Source: Candidatus Kapaibacterium sp. | GTDB lineage: Bacteria > Bacteroidota > Ignavibacteria > Kapaibacteriales > UBA2268 | Reading direction: 5' to 3' | Length of the DNA: 64,000 bases | NCBI GenBank assembly: GCA_013414795.1 | Contig: CP058732.1 | Span: forward strand, 2,581,737-2,645,736 | Part shown: positions 26,636 through 37,054 of the stretch, piece after piece | How the letters are laid out: each line of letters opens with the position of its first letter | How positions within the stretch are numbered: position 1 is the first letter of the stretch | Notes under the pieces: model-generated | The model's input: only the letters and a program-made list of their open reading frames with translations | What the model was told of the DNA's origin: nothing | Database searches by the model: none | Program-made: the position numbers and the translations under genes

Positions 26636-29600
26636 TTATCGAACGAGGGTCATCACTCCTGTTAAAGTATTGCCGTTGGCTGTAAGTCTGTAGATATAGT
26701 TTCCGCTTGGGACAATCAAACCATTGTTATCGGTTCCATCCCAAACGATTGTGTTGTATTCGCCAGCAGGCAATACATCGTCGACAAGAGTTCTGACAAC
26801 CTTACCATAGACGTCGAGTACTTCGAGTTTAACCTTGCTTTCGTAAGGCAACACAAACGGAATAGTGGTGCTTACGGTGAATGGGTTCGGAGCATTTTGT
26901 AGCAGTTCGAGTTCGCCTACACCCTCGTACTTAATTGTAATAATCTGGGAGTAGGTTACATTCGAGCCACTACCATCGTTGTCGACTTGACGCAAGCGAT
27001 ATTGATAGACAGTGTTGGGAACAACGTCTCGGTCGAAGAATGTGTATCGATTTGGTGAAGTAGAGTAGCCAGCACCTTTAACAAAGCCGATATCTTTGAA
27101 CGGTGTGTTGTTATCAGTTCCTACACGGCGTTCAACATAGAAGCCGTAGTTATTAATTTCGGATGATGTCTCCCAGAACAAGTCGATACCAGCATCGCGT
27201 GCACGGCCATCGAATGTAAGTAATTCAACTGGGTCGTGTTCGCCTGGCAAAGTCAAATACCATCTTCGACCAAAGTATGGACGAATTAATGGCACCCAGG
27301 TACCGCGGGAAAGTGTTGCTGTTTGATTATCAGCCGGAGAAATTCCGAAGTGATGCAAGTGGGCATATCCGGGGTTACCAATAGTTGGCATAAATTGCAC
27401 CCAGTTACCACTTCCACGGGTATTTTCAAAGGCAAAGACGTTGTCGTTTACAAGGTTCAAAGTTGAACTCAACTTACGGAAGTCTTTTTCAATCATAAGA
27501 TGATACCCAGAACCACCAACTGGACCACCGGAAGTAATTGGAGGTGGAATATAAATCGAGGTGATTCTCATACCCATACGATACTTAGAAGCGCCGAGTT
27601 CCATACCAGTTTCACCCAACTGAGCAATTGCCATCCAATAGGTACCCGATTGGAGAATGATTGGTTTTGTCAGTCTATATGTAAGATAACGGTTTACAGC
27701 AACCGAATCGCCTTCGAAGTCCCAGGCACGCAAAGTATACATAGTTGAGTTAGCAACTAATGAAGTTGGTTGGTCTTTACCCGTATAGATTGAAAATGCA
27801 ATGTAGTCTGGCGATTGGTTCTGCTCGCCGAAGAATGCTTGATAGCCGTAAATTGTATCTTGTTGTTGCAGAGTGAACCTCATAGCAATTTGACCAGAAC
27901 CATTGCCACCTTCGTAACCGACTGCATATTGATAATTATAGGTAGAAGATGGTCCGTAAACAGAACCTGTTCCTCCATAAGCAAAACCGAACAAATTCAA
28001 ACCGCGGCCAGGAATTCCTGCAAATTGTGCATCGGGCACATCATTACGTGGGTTGGTAGGTTGATCATAGGCAAAATATTCTCCAAATCGCAATGTTACG
28101 TCAATGTAATTCGTATCATTAAGAGGTTCAAGGTCACCACCAGGAACAGTCAACCAAGCATAAATTCTATATTGACCTGGTCCATACAAACGAGCATTGA
28201 AGTCAGGCATTGACAATTCGTGCGTAGTTGACGGATTCATACCCGGCATTTGCTCGGTTCGTTTGTAAACAGCAAGTTGTTCACCAGGTCTGTAAATCAT
28301 CACGGTTACAAGGAAGGAAGGAGCGCCCACACTTGTATTGTTACTCAATTTGACACGAATTGGAACCTTTATTGCTTGTGAGGCTGGCACAACTGTATAA
28401 GGCCAAATAATTTTCACAGAGGTAACTTCGATATCAGTTATTTCGCTTGGGAATAGCAACTTCACATTGTCAACATAGCAAACATCATCATCATCGGGTA
28501 TACAAGTTATACACTTCTTATTGTTTCGCGCATACATCTTAATTCTAAATCTGAAATTCTTTGCTCCTTCATTCTTATAATAAATCACAGTATCGGGAAT
28601 CGTAACAAAGGCTTTTACATAATCGAAATCGATACCATCATCGAATAATCTTGGTCGCAAACCATTAAGATTTGGTGCAGAGGGTAGAGAAAGTGCCGAG
28701 TCTTTGTCGGTTTCAAGATAACCGACGAGATAACCACCAGCACCATAGAGTGAATATGCTGGCATATCTGTAACTGGCTTTGCACCACCGCGTCGAGGAT
28801 GGTTTCTCCATCGTTTTTCGTCTATATTACAAATATTTGTAATACCATCATCGCTTGGAAGAGCCCATTCAATTGCAATCTCATCTGGCGGGTTTGCTGC
28901 GGAACCACCATACTGAGTCCAAACAGAGAATACATCACCATTAATCACTGTACGTGGTTCCATTCCTATTAATTGATTATCGGACCAGCCACGATCCCAA
29001 CTATCTTGTTTAGTGGCTCTTTGGAATCCGACAGAGATAACAGCACCTTTCCGACCTCGAATATCAATTGGGAAGGAACGCAATTCATCACCACCGGGAG
29101 ATGTTGCCGGCTCTTGCCTTTCGAGTGTCAATCGATTCATTCGAATTACTGGTGAACGAAGTTTGAAGGCTTTGTAGTCAGGAGTTGTGAAGTTAAAGTC
29201 GGGATTATTTGTTGCAGAATATTCACCTCTTGGCGGTAACGGATAGTAGGACACCTCATCACCGCTTGCAACTTCTGCATCAATGTTAACCCATTTCAAA
29301 GTACTTGGCATTGGAGTTCGTTCAGCAATATGGAACGAGGTTACGTCATCGCTGAAGTCCTCGAGTCGTTTCATTACAAACAAACGGACACTACCGGTAT
29401 CGTCAAATGGCCAAGAATCACCCCATCCCTCTTGAGTCTTCGGATTTCTTGGGTCAGCAATAACATAAGCACGCAAACGCCCAATTTGACTTGCAACAAC
29501 CTCGTTGGGTTCAAAGGGCGGGAATTTCACCTGTACAAATCCATAAGGAGGAATTCCATTATAACGATTTGTTCCGGGGAATGGAAGAGGTGTTGTCACT

Positions 29601-31321
29601 AATTGATTATTTTGAATTGCAACAGAAACATATTCAACTTTAACAAATGGTTCGCCAACACAATTTTCAAGTAATGTATCGAGCCAACCAAGAGCCAAGC
29701 AGTTACTATCGATAGGTACCAAGGTGTTATAAACTTTTCTTTCGCTTGCGAGGTTAATTATTTGGAAACGAGCGAAGAAATTAAATTGTTGGGGTTGATA
29801 GTTAACTCCATTTGGTCCTTGGATATTGTTTGAAAGGTTCTGCAAAATAGCAACTGGTTGAATAGCACCGATTCTCTCGTCGCCAGCAAGCAATTCGTAG
29901 TTGTTAACTTTATTTGCGGGAACTTTTTCAGTGAATTCAAGATCAGCATTTGCTTGTGGTTTTCGAATGCGGTACTCAATCGCAACAACTCGGCAAGTGT
30001 TCTTCCATTGTTTAAACTTTATTGCAAGTCCGTTCTTGGGATATTGAACATTTGGATCAGTCATTCTATGGAAATAATGGGTATATTGCTGATACTCGCC
30101 TGCCCAAGGATAAGTTGGACCGCCGGCTTGTCCATAATTGACGTGTCGAGCGAAACCAGTTACACCAACGGTGGTATTATATCGGAATACCATATATGAA
30201 GGAACTGCACGCCCACTTACTACAGCAACACCATCGAAACGTTCATAAATAATTGTTATACTACTGTCTCTCTTATCAAGAATAACTTGAGCGTTGGCAG
30301 AAATGTAGTTTTGTTCACCAAATCGCCCGTCGGTGGGTGCTGTAAATGTTCCATAAGGAGTATTCATTGTGCCTTTGGGTGCAGCATTGACAAAGTATAT
30401 GATAAGTCTATCGGCAGTTGCTGTTCTCTTGAAATATACTTTCCCATAATCCTCCGGCATTACAATGACTTTATTGAATTGGGATAGGTGCAAGTCGCCC
30501 CAGAAAGGTGCAATCAATGCAGCACGGTACCCAGCAATGAATCCTGGGGCTGCCGGACCGCCCAATGCACCACCACGCGCACGAATGCCACCTTGTGGGT
30601 TTGTTCTATCATTACCAAGAACAACATACTGATATCCCCAGTTGTCGGGTGTTGGGTCGCTCAAACCATCGCCACTTCTTCCACGAGCGAACCAGTCCAT
30701 ACTCATTGGGTCGTAACAATTAGTAGCACCGGTTGGGATAGTACGGTTGCCAGCATTGTCGTAGAAATATCTTCGGTTGGTAAGAGCGATTACACCATTT
30801 GTCGAGACATAGAAACTATCGTAGCGAATTCCATTGAAGTAGAAATTAAATCCAATTGGAATTGGTCCAGCGATAGCATCGTCGGTCGAGTCGGTCGGAT
30901 TGTCCCAGAAGTTTCCGTCGTTTGGATATGCGGGGTTACGGAAAAATCTAAGCCCTTCGTCTGGATTCTGTGTCCAAAAGTCTCGTGGAAGAATCCTCGC
31001 TCCGGGAACAATTCGGCGCCAAAGTCCAGGCTCGTCCGCAGTGTCATATACCATAACACTCGGACGCCAGTAATCGGGAGCGTCGTCGTCGCTATCCACA
31101 AAGTAGTAACCAGTTGATACTGCTGGTTGAGTAATCGGGTTATTCAACTGGTCAAAGGGCATTGGATAGCTTGTGTTTTGGTAGAATGGATTGGGCTCGT
31201 AAAGTTGGCTTCGCCTCAATGGGTCATCGCCAACGTTTTTGTTGTCGTTTGCAATGGCAAAGAACCCATTGCAAAGCAAAAGAGCCGAAACGAATGCAAA
31301 AAGAAGAACTCGTCGTTTCAT
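26636..31321 (-). CDS. Large secreted T9SS cargo protein (1561 residues)
   Basis: A signal peptide (MKRRVLLFAFVSALLLCNGFFAIA) leads a very large, Asn/Pro/Tyr-rich beta protein. Around residues 150-180 it has GFNFYFNGIRYDSFYVSTNGV, as in nidogen-like surface domains. Near the end is the fibronectin-like segment common in T9SS cargo (FWETSSEINNYGFYVERR, then YQYRLRQVDNDG). The last ~85 residues (QNAPNPF, VLDVYGKVVRTL, VWDGTDNNGLIVPSGNYIYRL) are a FlgD-like type A sorting domain. The protein should be exported to the cell surface. No enzyme motif is seen, so a structural or adhesive role is the likeliest inference. It has its own strong terminator. Confidence 0.85.
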   Translation of the reverse strand: MKRRVLLFAFVSALLLCNGFFAIANDNKNVGDDPLRRSQLYEPNPFYQNTSYPMPFDQLNNPITQPAVSTGYYFVDSDDDAPDYWRPSVMVYDTADEPGLWRRIVPGARILPRDFWTQNPDEGLRFFRNPAYPNDGNFWDNPTDSTDDAIAGPIPIGFNFYFNGIRYDSFYVSTNGVIALTNRRYFYDNAGNRTIPTGATNCYDPMSMDWFARGRSGDGLSDPTPDNWGYQYVVLGNDRTNPQGGIRARGGALGGPAAPGFIAGYRAALIAPFWGDLHLSQFNKVIVMPEDYGKVYFKRTATADRLIIYFVNAAPKGTMNTPYGTFTAPTDGRFGEQNYISANAQVILDKRDSSITIIYERFDGVAVVSGRAVPSYMVFRYNTTVGVTGFARHVNYGQAGGPTYPWAGEYQQYTHYFHRMTDPNVQYPKNGLAIKFKQWKNTCRVVAIEYRIRKPQANADLEFTEKVPANKVNNYELLAGDERIGAIQPVAILQNLSNNIQGPNGVNYQPQQFNFFARFQIINLASERKVYNTLVPIDSNCLALGWLDTLLENCVGEPFVKVEYVSVAIQNNQLVTTPLPFPGTNRYNGIPPYGFVQVKFPPFEPNEVVASQIGRLRAYVIADPRNPKTQEGWGDSWPFDDTGSVRLFVMKRLEDFSDDVTSFHIAERTPMPSTLKWVNIDAEVASGDEVSYYPLPPRGEYSATNNPDFNFTTPDYKAFKLRSPVIRMNRLTLERQEPATSPGGDELRSFPIDIRGRKGAVISVGFQRATKQDSWDRGWSDNQLIGMEPRTVINGDVFSVWTQYGGSAANPPDEIAIEWALPSDDGITNICNIDEKRWRNHPRRGGAKPVTDMPAYSLYGAGGYLVGYLETDKDSALSLPSAPNLNGLRPRLFDDGIDFDYVKAFVTIPDTVIYYKNEGAKNFRFRIKMYARNNKKCITCIPDDDDVCYVDNVKLLFPSEITDIEVTSVKIIWPYTVVPASQAIKVPIRVKLSNNTSVGAPSFLVTVMIYRPGEQLAVYKRTEQMPGMNPSTTHELSMPDFNARLYGPGQYRIYAWLTVPGGDLEPLNDTNYIDVTLRFGEYFAYDQPTNPRNDVPDAQFAGIPGRGLNLFGFAYGGTGSVYGPSSTYNYQYAVGYEGGNGSGQIAMRFTLQQQDTIYGYQAFFGEQNQSPDYIAFSIYTGKDQPTSLVANSTMYTLRAWDFEGDSVAVNRYLTYRLTKPIILQSGTYWMAIAQLGETGMELGASKYRMGMRITSIYIPPPITSGGPVGGSGYHLMIEKDFRKLSSTLNLVNDNVFAFENTRGSGNWVQFMPTIGNPGYAHLHHFGISPADNQTATLSRGTWVPLIRPYFGRRWYLTLPGEHDPVELLTFDGRARDAGIDLFWETSSEINNYGFYVERRVGTDNNTPFKDIGFVKGAGYSTSPNRYTFFDRDVVPNTVYQYRLRQVDNDGSGSNVTYSQIITIKYEGVGELELLQNAPNPFTVSTTIPFVLPYESKVKLEVLDVYGKVVRTLVDDVLPAGEYNTIVWDGTDNNGLIVPSGNYIYRLTANGNTLTGVMTLVR

Positions 31322-31382
31322 TGAGTGTACCTCTTGTAATTGTTGGACATAATGTTAATATTAGTTAGAAACAATTTATTTC

Positions 31383-33074
31383 TCATCTTTTGAATCTCCA
31401 ACCTTGGTCTTCATTTTCAAATATCCAAGCAACAATTTTCCCTTCGTTGAAACCTTCAAAATTATCCCAATATTGTCTTGTATAGTTGTATCGGCTACTT
31501 GTATCGTTTGGTATTTGTTTTTCTATTTGTTCCATTATCGCTTTAATTCTAGTTTTCCATAAATTGAAATTTTCTGGCCGCAAATCGACCCATCCCTCTT
31601 TGCACCATTGATTGATATTCTCTTGTGTCAATTCCAATTCTGCCTGACTTCCTTGAACTGGAATTTTCACTTCTTTACCTCGCAAATAGCTCTTACCATC
31701 GGGCAAAAGAATTACCAAACCAATTGATAACATTTGGGAACGCAATTTAACATTTTTCTTAATAATTTCCAAAGATTTCTGCGAAATTTCCTCTGCCGAA
31801 AAGTTAACGAGGTTTTTCATCGAGCCTACGCAATGTTTTAGAATGTTTGCTTCGAACAACAATTTAGAAAGTCTTGGTGGTCCAAGCAACTCGAATGCAA
31901 TGCTTTCAACATTGTTCTCCAGTTCAAGTTCTTTCAACTTTTCGACTGCATAACTTTGCAGGAAACCACCCCGATATGTTGGTCCAAGAGTGAAAGCGTC
32001 GAGTCCTTGAATGACATCTTTACCAGTGTTTCCGCCAAGAATTTCGTGTACAGCATAAAGAGCAATCTCTTCGGGTGTGACAATTTCCATTTGTCCAAGA
32101 GCACTAATTGCCTCGAATTCGCCACGGGAGAATATTCCATTTTCGCCTGTATCGATGAACACCGATTTAAAAGTATCGTTTGTTTCGACAACTCCATCTG
32201 TATCGTTGAATTTGAAGGTACCAACAGTGGGCTTTGCTTTTTCGAATGGCATATCAACAATTTGGACTGGTTTACCTTTGCGGATAACATTATCGAAGGC
32301 TATTCTTTTCCAAGCAATTGCAGCAGTCGGCTTGATTTCTTTGATTAGTGGTCCGTTTGGTGTGCGCGCCATAAGGTACAATAACAAAGTTTGGGCACCA
32401 GCAACAGCAGATTTGGAAAGCAACACCCTCGAAGGTCTCTCTTCACTATGCGTATATGGAATGTTCAAACCCATTCCGCCAGTTCCGCTTGTTCCAACTT
32501 TTAAGTACATCTTGACATTAAAGTCGCAAAGGCCTTTGTAAAGAATTTGAATATGCCTAATCAATTGGGGAATGTAAATACTCGACATCAACTTTTCGAC
32601 AATTTCCTCGCTTAACGAATGGCTTTCAATAGCATTGCGAACGGAAGAAACACCTTTGTAAATGTCTTGGTATGCTATTGCTGTGGCTGTGTTAACGCAA
32701 TCGATAACAATGTCTGGTTGACACTCTTTAATAAGGGTATAAAGAGCAGATTTGTCCAAAATTTCTTGATTCAATTCGCAATAAATGTCATCCAAAACTT
32801 CACGGCGCCAATTTGGATTCGAAAGAACCTCGCTCCAATCCATATCCTTCCAATCATTGCGAGCGAAGATATTTCCCCATTTCGCTTCGAATGTTTCGGG
32901 CGGAACATTTGGAAATTCGTTTCGGAGTTGTCGAACTGCGTCTTCCGCTTCGTGTTTCCGTAGAGAAGAGACAAAAATTTTAGCGGGGTGGTGTTTCATC
33001 AACTCACGGCAAACAGCCGAACCGACCAAGCCCCAGCCACCAAAAATTAGAACTTTCTTACCACTTATCTCCAT
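31383..33074 (-). CDS. Long SDR/epimerase-like NAD(P)-binding protein (563 residues)
   Basis: The N-terminus is an extended-SDR Rossmann start, KVLIFGGWGLVGSAVCRELM, followed by PDIVIDCVNTATAIAYQDI in the position of the usual NNA(A/G) strand. LKVGTSGTGGMGLNIPYTHSEERPS and LSKSAVAGAQTLLLYLMA occupy the region where a Tyr-x3-Lys pair would be; the Lys is there but the canonical YxxxK is not evident. The C-terminal ~250 residues are unlike ordinary SDRs. The substrate is unknown. It is flanked by exported-protein genes but has no signal peptide itself. Confidence 0.6.
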   Translation of the reverse strand: MEISGKKVLIFGGWGLVGSAVCRELMKHHPAKIFVSSLRKHEAEDAVRQLRNEFPNVPPETFEAKWGNIFARNDWKDMDWSEVLSNPNWRREVLDDIYCELNQEILDKSALYTLIKECQPDIVIDCVNTATAIAYQDIYKGVSSVRNAIESHSLSEEIVEKLMSSIYIPQLIRHIQILYKGLCDFNVKMYLKVGTSGTGGMGLNIPYTHSEERPSRVLLSKSAVAGAQTLLLYLMARTPNGPLIKEIKPTAAIAWKRIAFDNVIRKGKPVQIVDMPFEKAKPTVGTFKFNDTDGVVETNDTFKSVFIDTGENGIFSRGEFEAISALGQMEIVTPEEIALYAVHEILGGNTGKDVIQGLDAFTLGPTYRGGFLQSYAVEKLKELELENNVESIAFELLGPPRLSKLLFEANILKHCVGSMKNLVNFSAEEISQKSLEIIKKNVKLRSQMLSIGLVILLPDGKSYLRGKEVKIPVQGSQAELELTQENINQWCKEGWVDLRPENFNLWKTRIKAIMEQIEKQIPNDTSSRYNYTRQYWDNFEGFNEGKIVAWIFENEDQGWRFKR

Positions 33075-33271
33075 AATTATCGATTTTTTTAAAAAAACAA
33101 AAATTAAGAAAATAAAATAATCAAAATTTTGAAATAAACAAAATCATTTTGTCATTTCCGACGACACTCCCGATTTTCAAAGAACTTTTTTCATTTTGCA
33201 CTTTGTCCACTCGTTATAGACACATAAAATTGAAAAAAGTCTCAAAATTTTTAAAATTTTTTTAACCAAAA

Positions 33272-34606
33272 TCAAAAAAATATGTAAATCATTGATTTAC
33301 AAGGATTCCCTTTTGCCTTTTTCACTACAAAATACACACCTCTACTTAAACCTTTTACAAAATTTTTATCAAACCAATAAGTATCTATAGTCTTATAGAT
33401 TAATCTCCCTAAAAAGTCCCAAACTTCAACTTCATCGCAATTTTGGTCGCTAATGTTATTACCAGCCTCTACGCTTAAACTATAATCGCCATTAAATCTT
33501 TGAATTGTTCCGTCAATGCCAAAAGCCAGAACATCCAATTTCCGCCAAATCACATCTGGAAGCAATTCCTCGCTCTCAAAGTTGAAGAACAGCCCACCAG
33601 TTACTTGTTTCGGGATGTTATCCGTGAATTTATATTCCCAATCCACGCCACCATTTCCACTTACAATGAACGCACCATTTGAAAGTAGCACCACAACATT
33701 TTCCCCTTGGTTAAAAGCAAAGACGCCCACAGGTTGTTCTATGTTCTGTTGTTTAAACGCAAATTCAAAGGTGCGTTCGTTGGGCTTCGAGCGTAAAATT
33801 GCAATTGTGTCATCAATCGTACCAACAAGGAAACCATCGGGAAAATTGTTCTCAAAATCCCAATTTGTAAAATAGAAATCAGAAAGTTCGAAAGCGGGAA
33901 ATCTTTCATTGCAATCGGTAAGGAAATTCCACTCGGAAAGTTCTGGATTGGAGTAATATAAACGAGTAGGGTTCTGATAGGATTTACCACCTAAGAGGAA
34001 CCCCAAAGAAACATCACCTTGCTGGGTTTTGAAATCGAACTTCTTCAATTTCAAAAAAACTTGGTTGGAATCGACAAAATGTTGTTGCCAACTTTGTTCC
34101 GACAATGAGTATCTATAAATTGAATTTCCGTAGCCACAAAACAATATATTCAAGGAATCGACAAGGCAATCGAAAAAGTTCTTGGAGTATGGCAATGATT
34201 CGCCATTAAATTCGAAACTATTGATTTGATTTCCAAACAAATCGAAAAATCTTACTTCGGCATCGTCGAAAATATAATTGTATCCACAAACGACAACTTG
34301 TGAATTATTCAGAAATTTTACCGAAAATGGGAATAATGAAGACAATTGATATATGTTCCATTTTTTTCCACCATCGAAAGTAGAAAACAAGGTTCCAGTA
34401 GTGCTACTCCATCCAACCGCAAAAATTGTATCGAACAATGTGGAATAGCGCGCCAGACTCACAAATTTTTGTTTCGAAGGAATATCGAGCGAATAGATTC
34501 TTTCTTTTCGCCCTTGTGGTGAAATGTCATTCCAGTTTGAATACAAAGCTAAATTTTGAAATAGGAACGAAGATAAAACTATAATAACAATTCTTACCTT
34601 TTCCAT
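33272..34606 (-). CDS. Secreted beta-propeller-like protein with T9SS-type C-terminus
   Basis: The 444-residue precursor has a signal peptide (MEKVRIVIIVLSSFLFQNLALYS). Repeats of the YCF48/exo-alpha-sialidase-like propeller type follow (TLFSTFDGGKKWNIYQLSS, AFIVSGNGGVDWEYKF). The C-terminal ~70 residues (VEVWDFLGRLIYKT, LSRGVYFVVKKA) resemble a type A T9SS sorting domain without the usual YPNP start. Export to the surface is therefore likely but less certain than for the two longer cargo proteins. No catalytic motif is seen. It follows purE by 10 bp, so the two are probably co-transcribed although functionally unrelated. Confidence 0.6.
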   Translation of the reverse strand: MEKVRIVIIVLSSFLFQNLALYSNWNDISPQGRKERIYSLDIPSKQKFVSLARYSTLFDTIFAVGWSSTTGTLFSTFDGGKKWNIYQLSSLFPFSVKFLNNSQVVVCGYNYIFDDAEVRFFDLFGNQINSFEFNGESLPYSKNFFDCLVDSLNILFCGYGNSIYRYSLSEQSWQQHFVDSNQVFLKLKKFDFKTQQGDVSLGFLLGGKSYQNPTRLYYSNPELSEWNFLTDCNERFPAFELSDFYFTNWDFENNFPDGFLVGTIDDTIAILRSKPNERTFEFAFKQQNIEQPVGVFAFNQGENVVVLLSNGAFIVSGNGGVDWEYKFTDNIPKQVTGGLFFNFESEELLPDVIWRKLDVLAFGIDGTIQRFNGDYSLSVEAGNNISDQNCDEVEVWDFLGRLIYKTIDTYWFDKNFVKGLSRGVYFVVKKAKGNPCKSMIYIFF

Positions 34607-34616
34607 TTAAGTTAAT

Positions 34617-35114
34617 TCAAAACACAGATTTCCTGAATTTTGGGTCATTATTTTTATTTCGAGATTCTTGGGCAATTTTCAATTTGTATTCATCTAAAGC
34701 GGATTCCAGCGACTTGTCTGCAAGCGAAAGCATTTGCACAGCCAAAATCCCAGCATTTTTAGCCCCGTTAATTGCAACTGTTGCAACGGGTACGCCGGGT
34801 GGCATCTGAACAATGGAAAGCAAGGAGTCCAACCCACCAAGAGATTTCGTTTGAATGGGAACACCAATCACTGGCAAAGTAGTATACGCAGCACAAACTC
34901 CGGGCAAATGGGCTGCTCCGCCAGCCCCAGCAATTATAACCGAAAATCCATTACTCCGCGCTTTGGAAACATATTCGAAAACATCCATAGGAGTGCGATG
35001 GGCAGAAGCAACGAAAATATCATATTCAATATTGAACTCTTCGAGGACTTTTCCTGCCTGTTGCATAACTTCGTAATCCGAATCGCTACCCATTATTATT
35101 GCTACTTTAGACAT
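34617..35114 (-). CDS. purE: N5-carboxyaminoimidazole ribonucleotide mutase
   Basis: PurE moves the carboxyl group in purine biosynthesis, converting N5-CAIR to CAIR. The 165-residue product has the diagnostic start [26 protein letters not shown], the [11 protein letters not shown] loop and [25 protein letters not shown]. The ATG at 35114 is chosen because the family starts just before GSDSD and AAGGTG lies upstream. A longer frame would add a spurious hydrophobic stretch. No purK is adjacent. Confidence 0.96.
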   Translation of the reverse strand: MSKVAIIMGSDSDYEVMQQAGKVLEEFNIEYDIFVASAHRTPMDVFEYVSKARSNGFSVIIAGAGGAAHLPGVCAAYTTLPVIGVPIQTKSLGGLDSLLSIVQMPPGVPVATVAINGAKNAGILAVQMLSLADKSLESALDEYKLKIAQESRNKNNDPKFRKSVF

Positions 35115-35246
35115 AGCCAAGCACCTTATAAATTTTGAAAAAAGTAAAATTAATAAATTGTCTGGAAAAATGCGAATATTAATTTTTGCTAAATTTAAAA
35201 ACAATTTAACTTAAACCTCGTCTAAATTTTGTTAATTGGTTTTGCT

Positions 35247-36170
35247 ATGGAAAACATTGTCGAAAAGATAAACAGATTAAAAAAAGAAAAAAATGCAATA
35301 ATACTTGCTCACTATTACCAAGACCCATCGATACAAGACGTTGCAGATTTTCTTGGCGACTCGCTTGCTCTTGCCCAGGCTGCACAAAAAACCAATGCTG
35401 ACGTAATCGTTTTCTGTGGCGTCCACTTTATGGCTGAAACTGCAAAAATTCTCAATCCCGACAAAATTGTTGTTATGCCCGATTTGAATGCAGGCTGTTC
35501 GCTTGCCGATAGCGCTCCGGCAGATAAATTTAAAAAGTGGGTCGAAGAACATCCCGGTCATACTGTTATCTCTTATATAAACTGCTCGGCAGAAGTGAAA
35601 GCCCTTTCGGACATTATCTGCACTTCAAGTAATGCTGAAAAAATTATTCGCTCCGTTCCCGAAGATATCCCTATATGTTTTGCGCCAGACAAATATCTCG
35701 GTTCCTATCTGATAAAGAAAACTGGTCGACATATGGTGCTTTGGAACGGAACTTGCCAAGTGCACGAAACATTTTCAGAGAAGGAACTTATTTCATTGCA
35801 AAGGAAACATCCCAACGCTTTGGTGCTTGCCCATCCAGAATGTCCCGAAAATATCCTTCATTACGCAGATTACATTGGCTCGACCAGTGGAATTATCAAA
35901 TATGCAACAGAAAGTCCAAACAAAGAATTTATCATTGCAACAGAGGAAGGAATTATTCACCAATTGAAGAAGAAGAATCCCGACAAGATTTTTTATCCAT
36001 TAGCAAATTTGAACGGCTGTGCTTGCAATCAATGTCCACATATGCGTGTACATACATTGGATAAATTGCTTGCAGCACTCGAAAATTTGGAACCGCAAAT
36101 AACTATGGACGAAGGACTTCGTCAACGGGCTCTTAAACCATTACTGAAAATGTTGGAATTAAGTAAATAA
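35247..36170 (+). CDS. nadA: Quinolinate synthase A
   Basis: NadA condenses iminoaspartate and dihydroxyacetone phosphate to quinolinate, using a [4Fe-4S] cluster. The ~307-residue product shows IILAHYYQDPSIQDVADFLGDSLALAQAA, then FCGVHFMAETAKIL and DLNAGCSLADS. NGTCQVHETFSE and the C-terminal GCACNQCPHM hold further cluster-type Cys. The ATG at 35247 precedes MENIVEKI; an earlier TTG is possible. nadC begins 4 bp after the stop, forming a two-gene NAD operon. L-aspartate oxidase or dehydrogenase is not in the window. Confidence 0.96.
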   Translation: MENIVEKINRLKKEKNAIILAHYYQDPSIQDVADFLGDSLALAQAAQKTNADVIVFCGVHFMAETAKILNPDKIVVMPDLNAGCSLADSAPADKFKKWVEEHPGHTVISYINCSAEVKALSDIICTSSNAEKIIRSVPEDIPICFAPDKYLGSYLIKKTGRHMVLWNGTCQVHETFSEKELISLQRKHPNALVLAHPECPENILHYADYIGSTSGIIKYATESPNKEFIIATEEGIIHQLKKKNPDKIFYPLANLNGCACNQCPHMRVHTLDKLLAALENLEPQITMDEGLRQRALKPLLKMLELSK

Positions 36171-36174
36171 AAAT

Positions 36175-37047
36175 ATGGCATTTTTACCCTATCCACAAAT
36201 TGACAAACTTGACCCAGAATATGTTTTGCAAAAACTTGCCTACTTTTTAGCAGAAGACATTCCCGACCGTGACATAACTTCGGAAATCTTTTACACCAAA
36301 GATATTACATCAACTGCAATTCTCGAAAACGAAGAAGAAATGGTTTTTGCTGGCAGACAAATTCTTGAACAAATTCCAGTACTTTCTCCCGAACCAGTTA
36401 AAGTTGAAATTTACATCAATGATGGGGAAAAAATTAATCCCCGTTCCGCTATAATGAAAATTGAAGGACCGACAATCTTTATTCTAAAAATTGAAAGGAC
36501 TATTTTAAATCTTCTTCAAAGGCTATGTGGAATCGCAACTAATACCAGAAAATATGTTGATATTGTTACTCCATACAATGTCAAAATATTAGATACAAGA
36601 AAAACAACGCCGGGGTTAAGAATCTTTGAAAAATATGCTGTGCGCTGCGGTGGTGGCTATAACCATAGATTAACTCTTTCAGATGGCATATTGATTAAGG
36701 ACAATCACATTTTTGCTGCTGGCTCGATTGGAAAGGCTGTTGAATTGGCTAGGCTATACCACCCTCTTCAATTCATCGAAGTCGAAGTTGAAAACTATAG
36801 CCAATTGCTTGAAGCATTGTTGCTGAATGTTGATGGTATCTTGCTGGACAATTTCACACCGGAAGATATTCGCGAGGCTGTGGTTTATGCACGCTCCAAG
36901 AAACCGGATATATTTTTGGAAGCATCGGGCGGAGTAACTCTTGAAACTGTTGAAGAATACGCGAAAACTGGGGTCGATGCTATTTCGATTGGGGCTTTAA
37001 CTCACAGCGCCAGAGCAATTAAGATGCATTTGGAATTTATCAAATAG
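36175..37047 (+). CDS. nadC: Nicotinate-nucleotide pyrophosphorylase (carboxylating)
   Basis: NadC (quinolinate phosphoribosyltransferase) converts quinolinate and PRPP to nicotinate mononucleotide. The 290-residue product has the catalytic-domain signatures [39 protein letters not shown] and [32 protein letters not shown] and [12 protein letters not shown] follow. It sits 4 bp after nadA and 7 bp before metH, so nadA-nadC-metH may be read together. Start and length are typical of the family. Confidence 0.96.
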   Translation: MAFLPYPQIDKLDPEYVLQKLAYFLAEDIPDRDITSEIFYTKDITSTAILENEEEMVFAGRQILEQIPVLSPEPVKVEIYINDGEKINPRSAIMKIEGPTIFILKIERTILNLLQRLCGIATNTRKYVDIVTPYNVKILDTRKTTPGLRIFEKYAVRCGGGYNHRLTLSDGILIKDNHIFAAGSIGKAVELARLYHPLQFIEVEVENYSQLLEALLLNVDGILLDNFTPEDIREAVVYARSKKPDIFLEASGGVTLETVEEYAKTGVDAISIGALTHSARAIKMHLEFIK

Positions 37048-37054
37048 TGAATCA

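Noticed and set aside
30488-31117. 209-codon open frame antisense to the large T9SS protein gene
   Set aside because: It lies wholly within the opposite strand of a well-supported gene with signal peptide and sorting domain; its composition (Ser/Thr/Cys/Val-rich) is that of a shadow frame.
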